A stretch of 49,971 nucleotides of DNA from Phocaeicola plebeius (GTDB lineage Bacteria; Bacteroidota; Bacteroidia; Bacteroidales; Bacteroidaceae): positions 1 through 49,971 of the forward strand of contig JALEPZ010000006.1 in the NCBI GenBank assembly GCA_022767125.1, in the 5' to 3' direction. Positions 45,301 through 49,971 of the stretch are shown here, piece by piece. The notes below the pieces were generated by a model, which had not been told where the DNA came from, searched no databases, and worked only from the letters and a program-made list of their open reading frames with translations. Positions within the stretch are counted from its first letter, which is position 1; every line of letters begins with the position of its first letter. A program made the translations under genes and the position numbers.

Positions 45301-45446
45301 TTCTGCTGGACTATTTCCGTAGCATCAGCAGCATACGAAGGCATGGGGAATGCCATTCCGGCAAACATGGTAAGACATGCACATAACGAGGCTTGTTTGA
45401 AAGCCGACAGCTGTCTTACTTTCTTCTGTCTTTGAATGAATCTCAT
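42381..45446 (-). CDS. SusC-like TonB-dependent transporter (second pair)
   Basis: 1021 aa from the ATG at 45444-45446 (MRFIQRQKKVRQL...), chosen because a leader follows (LCACLTMFAGMAFPMPSYAA) and the -7 element lies 37 bp upstream. A carboxypeptidase-regulatory-like domain (VVDAAGTPIIGANVL), the TonB box/plug (EEIVVVGYGTQKK, LKDAAASAIYGVRAANGVI) and a barrel ending in F follow. It shares the overall build of the 12.5-kb SusC but differs throughout the barrel, so it takes up a different ligand. Confidence 0.96.
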   Translation of the reverse strand: MRFIQRQKKVRQLSAFKQASLCACLTMFAGMAFPMPSYAADATEIVQQNAKQITGTVVDAAGTPIIGANVLQAGTTNGTITDVNGKFELKVPAGAKIIVSYIGFRNQVVTVGAAFDYQIVIKEDTEALEEIVVVGYGTQKKVNLTGSVATLGAEKLANRTSSNVTNMLAGQMPGVTIIQNSGQPGADAGVLRVRGIGTMGDASAMVIVDGVESTMSSVDPNDIENISVLKDAAASAIYGVRAANGVILITTKKGAKGRAIVSYDGYVGWQSAARLPKYLDSYNYALLMNEAYQNDGLAAPYDDAALKKFQDGSDPDNYANSDWLGALLSENGVFNNHHLSIKGGGEKVTYSVAFGYHDKDGLIPNTNYNKFSARVNLDAKINKRLKLTTNMAVYRSNRTSPAEGVSNLIHYAYRETPVTPIQLTNGNWTLFKNEHNSVAAARDGGISKSIDSNFQGNVGMELDIVDGLKLRGIAATTFGLTDNPTHVNTVKYYRAGSDTPVKTSTNSVTEYDTKKIELNLQAYLDYNKTFGKHTVGALLGYSQIYNQYRYLQAYRKNLPNSNTLDQINAGEVTGQTTYGTQTEYALRSVFGRVNYSFDDRYLFEANLRYDGTSRFPKNKRFGAFPSFSVGWRISQEDFFKVDWVDNLKLRASWGLLGNQETVDTSGYSTYYPYQTTYEFGYDYNFNGTLYPGICISSVMANQAITWEKTGQWNVGVDAAFFGNRLTLGLDWFHKETRDILLQLPVPYMLGVSAPMQNAGKVRNTGIELQLGHNNKVGDWSYNIGANFSYVSTKILDLKGGDTPGQSVGDPLWTYYGYVCDGIFQSQQEIDSHPKQTTGTPVPGDLKYRDLNGDNVVDSRDRQVLGSYFPKVNFGLNLSVQYKGIDLSALLQGAADVKGMPVSEIRYAFYNGGKVNEMQLNRWTPNNPNATYPRLSMSDSRNRITSSFWVQDASYAKLRNLQVGYTLPAQWTAKFGVSRLRFYSSIDNLFTITGFDGVDPEAGNGSYYPLTKSYSFGVNVTF

Positions 45447-45482
45447 ATGGTTAACAATTTTTCCGTATTGATATTTATGCCG

Positions 45483-45490
45483 CAAATATA
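45483..45490 (-). promoter_or_regulatory. -7 element (TATATTTG) for the second susC
   Basis: It is a minus-strand TAnnTTTG about 37 bp before the start at 45446. There is no clear -33, as at the other susC. Confidence 0.5.
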
Positions 45491-45592
45491 CAGATAAAAT
45501 TAATATAAGAAAACATTTGTGACAGAAAATTTCCTATTTAGACTAAATATAATAGTTTTTATAGGATGAATTCAAGATTATTTTAGAAATAA

Positions 45593-45865
45593 GCACCCGG
45601 ATGGACTTGGCCACATAGGGAAAGGTACAGGGACGAAGAGGACACACTCTCGAAAGCGAAGAATAACCCATCGGTACAAGGCATTGTAGCTGTTTCTGAT
45701 GCCAAGCAATTGGAGAAGATTAAGAAGGAAGCATCTTCATTGAAAGCGATACGTGACGAACTCAAGTTCTGGGACTACAACGATGTGCTGAAGGTATTTG
45801 ATTCGCTTTCAAATACCTATGAGTCTATTAATTCATTGGGGCTTGTACCATCGGGACTTTACTAG
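45593..45865 (+). pseudogene. C-terminal fragment of an unidentified gene
   Basis: An open plus-strand frame of 90 codons runs from just after a TAA (45590-45592) to a TAG at 45863-45865. It has no ATG start. The sequence is protein-like and helical (VAVSDAKQLEKIKKEASSLK, ELKFWDYNDVLKVFDSL, LGLVPSGLY at the end). It looks like the tail of a longer protein, perhaps phage or plasmid derived, left after deletion of its 5' part. I do not recognise it. Confidence 0.45.
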
Positions 45866-45912
45866 TACAAACATAAGACGGATGACCATAGAAAGCATCC
45901 CTGTTTGGAGTG

Positions 45913-46062
45913 GGCTTGTCCGAAACGCTTGGGACGCCTATCCAACTGTCATGCTGAACAGAGTGAAGCATCTGTAATGGGTTAGTGTATGTATTCAGAT
46001 TTCTCACTTCGTTCGAAATGACAAGGAAAACAGGAAGGAAGAAAACAATTCTCGGACAGCCT
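45913..46062. mobile_element. MITE-like composite element, 150-bp copy
   Basis: The ends are GGCTTGTCCGAAA (left) and TTCTCGGACAGCCT (right), imperfect terminal inverted repeats. Inside are hairpin units 45948-45974 (plus, GCT type) and 45996-46022 (minus, TTC type) with a 21-nt linker. No ORF is inside, so any mobility would be in trans. Confidence 0.7.
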
Positions 46063-46239
46063 GGGGTGGGTGAATATCGTCCGTTTTCAACATCCGCTCT
46101 GCTTCCACTCCTCATGGAACTGACGGAACTGTTCAATTGTCATGTATGTCATACGCGATAAAATTTAATACCTCGCAAAGGTGCGGACAAAATCTCAGTC
46201 TGTAAATACGGGGGTTACTGATGGCTTACGTCTTAAACA
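46063..46239. other. Non-coding stretch between repeats
   Basis: I see no gene, RNA or clear repeat here. Together with 45447-45592 and 46240-46832 it forms a long gene-poor tract. Confidence 0.4.
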
Positions 46240-46486
46240 TAATGACTAATGAAATAATGAAATAATGAACACCGTCGACTGAAGGAAGACTAATCTGTGA
46301 GCGTAAGAGAGGGGCAGACTATCTGATATCTGAAATTATCTTTCCTTTTTGCCATGCTTCACTGCGCCATCAGTAACGTTCTCCCAAAACCTAACAGCTA
46401 CTAAAATTATTTATTATACTATAATAAAATGTTTTTTATGCCGACTTCTAGAATGTTCATTATTTCATTAGTCATTATTTCATTAA
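46240..46486. repeat. AT-rich segment bounded by 22-bp inverted repeats
   Basis: The 46240-46270 segment (AATGACTAATGAAATAATG..., with one extra AAATAATG) is inverted at 46455-46486 (GTTCATTATTTCATTAGTC...). Between them is a perfect 19-bp palindrome, TTTATTATA-C-TATAATAAA (46410-46428). No ORF lies inside. Confidence 0.65.
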
Positions 46487-46520
46487 CGCACTTCCCAATG
46501 TCATCATTCGATTCACCCCC

Positions 46521-46746
46521 AGACTGTCCGAGAATTGTTTCCCGCTTCCCTTTCCCCCTGTCATTTCCGAATGACCTGAGAAAACTCTTCTTTTCCCCTG
46601 TCATTTCGGATGTCCTGAGAAATCTCTTCTTCCCCCTGTCATTTCGAACGAAGTGAGAAATCTGTTCGCGCAAGTGGATGCATTCAGCTGCTCCACTCCG
46701 TTCAGCATGACAGTAGGATAGGGTGGCCCAAGGGTTTCGGACAGGC
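46521..46746. mobile_element. MITE-like composite element, 226-bp copy with extra hairpins
   Basis: The ends are AGACTGTCCGAGAA (46521) and TTTCGGACAGGCT (to 46746), flanked by C runs. Relative to the 45.9-kb copy it is inverted. It holds hairpin units at 46600-46626, 46638-46664 and 46685-46711, plus a decayed one near 46560-46587. Units one to three are direct repeats 38-40 bp apart, so the TTC-type arm has been tandemly multiplied. Confidence 0.75.
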
Positions 46747-46754
46747 TCCCCCAC

Positions 46755-46785
46755 TTGACAACCGCCCTCTACAGATGTAACTTTG
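46755..46785 (+). promoter_or_regulatory. Promoter of the DUF4248 gene
   Basis: TTG at 46755-46757, a 20-bp spacer and TAACTTTG at 46778-46785 form a full consensus promoter. Its -33 begins within ten bases of the end of the composite element. Confidence 0.7.
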
Positions 46786-46832
46786 CAGTAATTGTAATCA
46801 GTAATGTCACACCACTAACACCTTATGCCATT

Positions 46833-47030
46833 ATGAAACGAGAAAACCTGGCACGGGCCTACTTCCCCGATGCCGACCCGCGCGTGGCCGTGCGCCGCCT
46901 CACGGCTTGGATCCGCCGCTGCCCCGAACTCTACAGCCTGCTCACCGCCGACGGACGGCAGTTCGACCGCCGCCGCCTTCTTACCCAGCGCGAAGTGCGG
47001 CTCATCCGCCGTTTTCTGGGCGAACCGTGA
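46833..47030 (+). CDS. DUF4248 domain protein
   Basis: 65 aa from the ATG at 46833; the longer frame to 46755 overlaps the promoter. The sequence is Arg-rich (MKRENLARAYFPDADPRVAV, LTAWIRRCPELYSLLTADGR) and fits the small DUF4248 family of Bacteroides. In that genus such genes often precede an HU-like gene, a smalltalk gene and an amidase gene. The function is unknown. GC content is far above its surroundings. Confidence 0.8.
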   Translation: MKRENLARAYFPDADPRVAVRRLTAWIRRCPELYSLLTADGRQFDRRRLLTQREVRLIRRFLGEP

Positions 47031-47174
47031 GTCGAACAACCGCAGTTATCAACCTATAAGAATAACTGTTATAATACTTCTATAACAGCCATTATCAGAC
47101 ACTTACAACGGCCATTCTTGCAAAATCCCGCTGAGTTAACGACGTTAAACGACGTCGGCCCGTCAGCTATTCCC

Positions 47175-47182
47175 TAACTTTG
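47175..47182 (+). promoter_or_regulatory. -7 element (TAACTTTG) before the HU-like remnant
   Basis: It is a perfect TAnnTTTG 82 bp ahead of the ATG at 47265. Just upstream is an AACGACGT direct repeat. Confidence 0.5.
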
Positions 47183-47264
47183 CTCCTGTGAACGGGAAGA
47201 CAGGTCCGGACCCCCATCCTCGACACAACGCAAACTGAGTATTACCCTTAAAAACCATTGAACT

Positions 47265-47441
47265 ATGCCTAAAGCCTACAAAGTCGTAAAGAGAACCATC
47301 CTGTTCGACAAAGAGCCCCCCAGCCTGTCCGAGAATTGTTTTCCGCTTTCCTTTTTCCCTGTCATTTCGAACGAAGTGAGAAATCTGTTAGCGAAAAGTG
47401 GATGTATTCAGATTCTTCGCTGCGCTCAGAATGACAAGTAG
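47265..47441 (+). pseudogene. HU-like DNA-binding gene truncated and fused to a repeat
   Basis: The first 17 codons (MPKAYKVVKRTILFDKE) look like the start of a Bacteroides HU-like DNA-binding protein. Then the frame runs straight into the composite repeat (PPSLSENCFPLSFF... VISNEVRNL... LRCAQNDK) and stops at 47439-47441. The second part is simply translated repeat, so the DNA-binding domain is lost. The gene lies where HU is expected, between DUF4248 and the smalltalk-like ORF. Total length is 58 aa. Confidence 0.7.
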
Positions 47442-47450
47442 ATAGGCGAG
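47316..47450. repeat. Partial composite element inserted in the HU-like gene
   Basis: Starting CCCCCCAGCCTGTCCGAGAA, it contains hairpin units 47361-47387 (plus, TTC type) and 47409-47435 (minus, TCT type) with a 21-nt linker. The far terminal repeat is missing. The second unit matches the stem type found beside the GIY-YIG gene. Confidence 0.85.
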
Positions 47451-47513
47451 CTAAATTTGACACACCCTCTCTCCTAAACCCTTTTCTATTCACCTTTAAA
47501 AACTCACATTACT

Positions 47514-47681
47514 ATGGGCAAGATTACCAACGACCACTGGCGGGTCATCATCAACGCCATCTGCACCATCATCACCACCGTCATCGGCACCCAGGTCGTC
47601 GTGACGGCAAAGGTGGAGACCGAAAAATCCATGCTACACCCAAATCGGACTTCGAAAAACCCAGATATTGGAAGTCAATGA
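47514..47681 (+). CDS. Smalltalk-like small membrane protein
   Basis: 55 aa. The first 33 residues (MGKITNDHWRVIINAICTII...TAK) form one hydrophobic segment with a charged N-terminus, as in the smalltalk proteins encoded beside HU and amidase genes in Bacteroides. The last 20 residues look unrelated, and the amidase gene expected next is absent, so the tail is probably a fusion to neighbouring DNA. The function is unknown. Confidence 0.6.
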   Translation: MGKITNDHWRVIINAICTIITTVIGTQVVVTAKVETEKSMLHPNRTSKNPDIGSQ

Positions 47682-47690
47682 GTTACATGA

Positions 47691-47968
47691 TTAATGGCTG
47701 CAATGTGGATTGAAGCTCTGGGACAATTCCCCGATTTCGGCAGCACTGTACTTGGAGCCGGCTGCCAACACGTTGATGACCCGGTCCGCCTGGTCGGCAG
47801 CCAGTTCCGGAGCCCGCAGCATCTTACACACGCCGGTCATCTTCTGGAACTGGCTGGAGGCTATATCCGTCTGTGCAGACACATCCTCCAAGGCTTCCTT
47901 TATTTTTTTATGCCAGCAGAAGCAGCATCTTTAAGGTTGATTAATATGTCAATTGCAATATTTTTCAT
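47691..47968 (-). pseudogene. Phage tape-measure-like protein, N-terminal fragment
   Basis: On the minus strand from 47968 the frame reads MKNIAIDILINLKDAASAGI, then hits a stop because a run of A is one base short (A7; A8 would keep the frame). In the next frame it continues KEALEDVSAQTDIASSQFQK, MLRAPELAADQADRVINVLA and SKYSAAEIGELSQSF, a pattern typical of the conserved region of phage tail tape-measure proteins. It then ends abruptly near 47691. It is a doubly damaged prophage remnant. Confidence 0.6.
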
Positions 47969-47991
47969 ACCATTGCACAAAAGTTACAATT

Positions 47992-48156
47992 ATGATTAAA
48001 GGATTCATATACACATACCTATCGTGCTTGTCCATTTTCGGGGTTATCTGTATTATGGTGGATGCGGAATTCGGATTCTTCGTCACTCTCGCCGTCGCGA
48101 TTTTCCTAATATGGGTCTTCACCTACGATTCGTTCTACGACGGATTCCGCTTATAA
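47992..48156 (+). CDS. Small two-span membrane protein
   Basis: 54 aa from the ATG at 47992 (MIKGFIYTYLSCLSIFGVIC, then FVTLAVAIFLIWVF). There are two predicted membrane segments and an aromatic C-terminus (YDSFYDGFRL). An upstream in-frame start at 47953 overlaps the tape-measure fragment and is less likely. It is not recognised; it could be phage derived given its neighbour. Confidence 0.5.
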   Translation: MIKGFIYTYLSCLSIFGVICIMVDAEFGFFVTLAVAIFLIWVFTYDSFYDGFRL

Positions 48157-48271
48157 CCGTCTCGAGGAGAGGTCGCCCTTCTCACCAGTTCGCTAAACCG
48201 CTCCCCCGAGAGTCAGAGGGGGTCAGTGGTACCTGTCCCTATGACCCGCTACAGAAATCCCCCGCCTGTCC

Positions 48272-48302
48272 TTTGGATATTCCGGCTTTTTCCGTAAGTT
48301 TG
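48272..48302 (+). promoter_or_regulatory. Promoter of the AAA-ATPase/nuclease gene
   Basis: TTTG (48272-48275), a 19-bp spacer and TAAGTTTG (48295-48302) give a full consensus promoter, about 30 bp from the expected message start to the ATG at 48340. Confidence 0.7.
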
Positions 48303-48339
48303 CAAAAGTAAACCGGAACCACCCAAAACAAGGAAGGAT

Positions 48340-49905
48340 ATGGAAAAGAAGCCACTGAAAAGGCTGCCTGTGGGTATACAGACTTTCTCCGAAATACGGG
48401 AGAACGACATGCTGTACATCGACAAGACCGAGTACATCTGGAACATGATACACCTCAGCAAGTACATTTTCCTGAGCCGTCCAAGGCGGTTCGGCAAATC
48501 ATTGCTTGTATCTACACTTCAGGCGTATTTCGAGGGACGGAAGGACTTGTTTAAGGGACTTTTTATAGAGACCGTGGAGAAGGAGTGGACGGAATATCCT
48601 GTGCTGATATTCAGCATGGCTTCAGGCAAGCATATGGAGAAGGAGCAACTGGAACGATATCTTCTCTACATCTTGGAAGAGAACGAAAGGCGTTTTGGTA
48701 TAACCTCTGACTCCAAAGACCCTAATGTCAGATTGAAAAACCTGATAGCCAGTGCATACGAAAAAACAGGGAAAAAGGTTGTCATACTCATCGACGAGTA
48801 CGATGCCCCATTGCTTGACGTAGTTCATGAGGAGCAAACCTTGCCAGTGCTGCGCAATGTTATGCGAAACTTTTATTCGCCACTGAAAGATTCCGACCCA
48901 TATCTCCAGTTTGTCGTCCTCACCGGCATCACCAAGTTCTCACAGCTCAGTATCTTCAGCGAGCTTAACAACCTGCTGAATATCAGCATGGACGAGGAGT
49001 ATGCCGCTGTTTGCGGAATAACGAAGGAAGAAATGATGACGCAAGCTTATGACTATATCGAACGTTTGGCAAATGCCAACAAATGGACGAATGAAGAGAC
49101 TGTAAGGCAGCTTGCACAGCAGTACGACGGTTATCACTTCACATGGCCTTCGCCCGACATTTTTAATCCTTTCAGCCTTCTCAACGCTTTTGCAAGAAAT
49201 CGCATTAATAATTACTGGTTCGCATCGGGCACTCCGACGTATCTTATCGAGATGCTGAGGAAGTTCAATGTAGTGCCGTCGAAAATAGGTGGCGGAAGTG
49301 TGCTGGCATCCGCCTTTGACGCTCCCACCGAGAACATGAAGGACATAACCCCACTGCTCTATCAGAGCGGCTACATCACAATAAAGGAATACAACAGGGC
49401 ATCTAAACTATACACTCTCGACATTCCTAACACAGAAATACGAGTAGGACTGATGGACAGCCTCTTGCCAAATTATGTGCATGAGTATTGCGTTGAAGGA
49501 GGAACAACGATAGGCTACATGTATTTGGCATTGCTTAAAGAAGACCTCGACGAGATGTTCAGCCTGCTGCAGGCATACCTGCTCACTGTGCCATATTGCG
49601 ACAATGCCAATTCCGAAGGACATTACCAGCAGCTGCTCTACGTCATCTTCTCGCTTTTCGGCAGATATGTCGAAGTGGAGGTCCATACACCTACAGGGCG
49701 TGTGGATATTGTGATGAAAACCGACAAAGCCTTATATCTCTTTGAACTCAAACTAAATATGTCTGCCCAGACAGCAATGAAGCAGATAGACCTTAAGGAC
49801 TACGCCTCAAAGTTTGCCCTCTCAGGCCTGCCAATAGTAAAAGTAGGGATAAACTTCGATCCCGAACGCCGGACAATAGGTAACTGGAAGGTTGAAGACG
49901 CTTAG
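48340..49905 (+). CDS. AAA-ATPase-like / PD-(D/E)XK nuclease family protein
   Basis: 521 aa. The N-terminal ATPase-like domain (about 5-210) has IDKTEYIW, the P-loop variant FLSRPRRFGKSLLVSTL and the Walker B-like VVILIDEYDAPLLD. The C-terminal domain (about 425-515) has the PD-(D/E)XK pattern GRVDIVMKTDKALYLFELKL. This two-domain family is multi-copy in Bacteroidales; its role is not established, and defence or mobile-element functions are speculative. The gene is intact and has its own promoter, at the edge of the fragment-rich tract. Base composition is less GC-rich than the core genes. Confidence 0.9.
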   Translation: MEKKPLKRLPVGIQTFSEIRENDMLYIDKTEYIWNMIHLSKYIFLSRPRRFGKSLLVSTLQAYFEGRKDLFKGLFIETVEKEWTEYPVLIFSMASGKHMEKEQLERYLLYILEENERRFGITSDSKDPNVRLKNLIASAYEKTGKKVVILIDEYDAPLLDVVHEEQTLPVLRNVMRNFYSPLKDSDPYLQFVVLTGITKFSQLSIFSELNNLLNISMDEEYAAVCGITKEEMMTQAYDYIERLANANKWTNEETVRQLAQQYDGYHFTWPSPDIFNPFSLLNAFARNRINNYWFASGTPTYLIEMLRKFNVVPSKIGGGSVLASAFDAPTENMKDITPLLYQSGYITIKEYNRASKLYTLDIPNTEIRVGLMDSLLPNYVHEYCVEGGTTIGYMYLALLKEDLDEMFSLLQAYLLTVPYCDNANSEGHYQQLLYVIFSLFGRYVEVEVHTPTGRVDIVMKTDKALYLFELKLNMSAQTAMKQIDLKDYASKFALSGLPIVKVGINFDPERRTIGNWKVEDA

Positions 49906-49971
49906 TGTTGGACGACGGGTAAAAAGAAGACAGAAAAGCAAATTCTAAAGTTATTTTGTAACTTTGACGAC
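49906..49971. other. Window end; possible next -7 element
   Basis: No gene is seen here. TAACTTTG at 49959-49966 may be the -7 element of a gene beyond the window. Confidence 0.4.

Noticed and set aside
46560..46711. Regularly spaced repeats resembling a CRISPR array
   Set aside because: There are only three or four units, they diverge, change orientation, are themselves hairpins and occur dispersed elsewhere; no cas gene is present.
46419..46754. 111-codon minus-strand ORF
   Set aside because: It reads through the composite element and the AT-rich inverted repeat, so it is a by-product of repeats.
48157..48271. CCCCC/GGGGG stem near 48204-48226 as a terminator
   Set aside because: Only five pairs form and no T tract follows; too weak to call.

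Overview
The window is a Bacteroidales chromosome segment, most likely from Bacteroides or a close relative. It carries two SusC/SusD pairs, a hybrid two-component sensor, many TAnnTTTG-type -7 elements, an ArgR-led arginine operon, and Bacteroides-type small families (DUF3332, DUF4831, DUF4248, smalltalk-like). Core genes are GC-rich. The two ends (about 1-1750 and 45500-49971) are visibly more AT-rich and hold gene fragments and repeats. I could not fix genus or species.

Layout. 1-1454: 5' part of a secreted hypothetical gene running off the left edge. 1776-4204: minus-strand operon of a small secreted DUF4890-like protein, a LytS-type kinase and a LytTR regulator. 4475-6462: divergent carbohydrate-binding surface lipoprotein gene, broken by an in-frame stop and a 29-bp tandem duplication; a 10-bp direct repeat with 21-bp period between the two is a candidate LytTR operator. 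6669-20791: polysaccharide utilization locus (hybrid sensor, S-type sulfatase, SusC, SusD, heparinase II/III-like lyase, GH88), fitting a sulfated uronic-acid glycan such as a glycosaminoglycan. 20901-25843: arginine genes argR, GNAT, argG, argC, argD on the minus strand, with a GIY-YIG nuclease gene lodged between argC and argD. 26081-33006: rpmE2, two cytochrome c maturation genes, a triheme cytochrome c peroxidase, class II fructose-bisphosphate aldolase, DUF3332 lipoprotein and an MFS transporter. 33220-40444: DUF4831, nnrDE, adk, obgE, pgeF, a B3/4-domain gene, a small basic ORF and a tRNA-dihydrouridine synthase. 40813-45446: a second SusC/SusD pair without enzymes or regulator. 45447-49971: accessory tract with gene fragments, repeats, a DUF4248 gene, a truncated HU-like gene, a smalltalk-like ORF, a tape-measure fragment and an AAA-ATPase/PD-(D/E)XK gene.

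The most unusual signal is a dispersed 27-nt hairpin repeat with at least twelve good copies. Its stem varies by compensatory changes while a tandem G-A mismatch pair stays fixed in nearly all copies. Four loci carry it as head-to-head doublets with a 20-21 nt linker, resembling REPINs, and three single copies flank the GIY-YIG gene in inverted orientation. No RAYT-type transposase is present, so the nuclease is a candidate partner. Some doublets lie inside larger elements ending in AGCCTGTCCGA-like inverted repeats.
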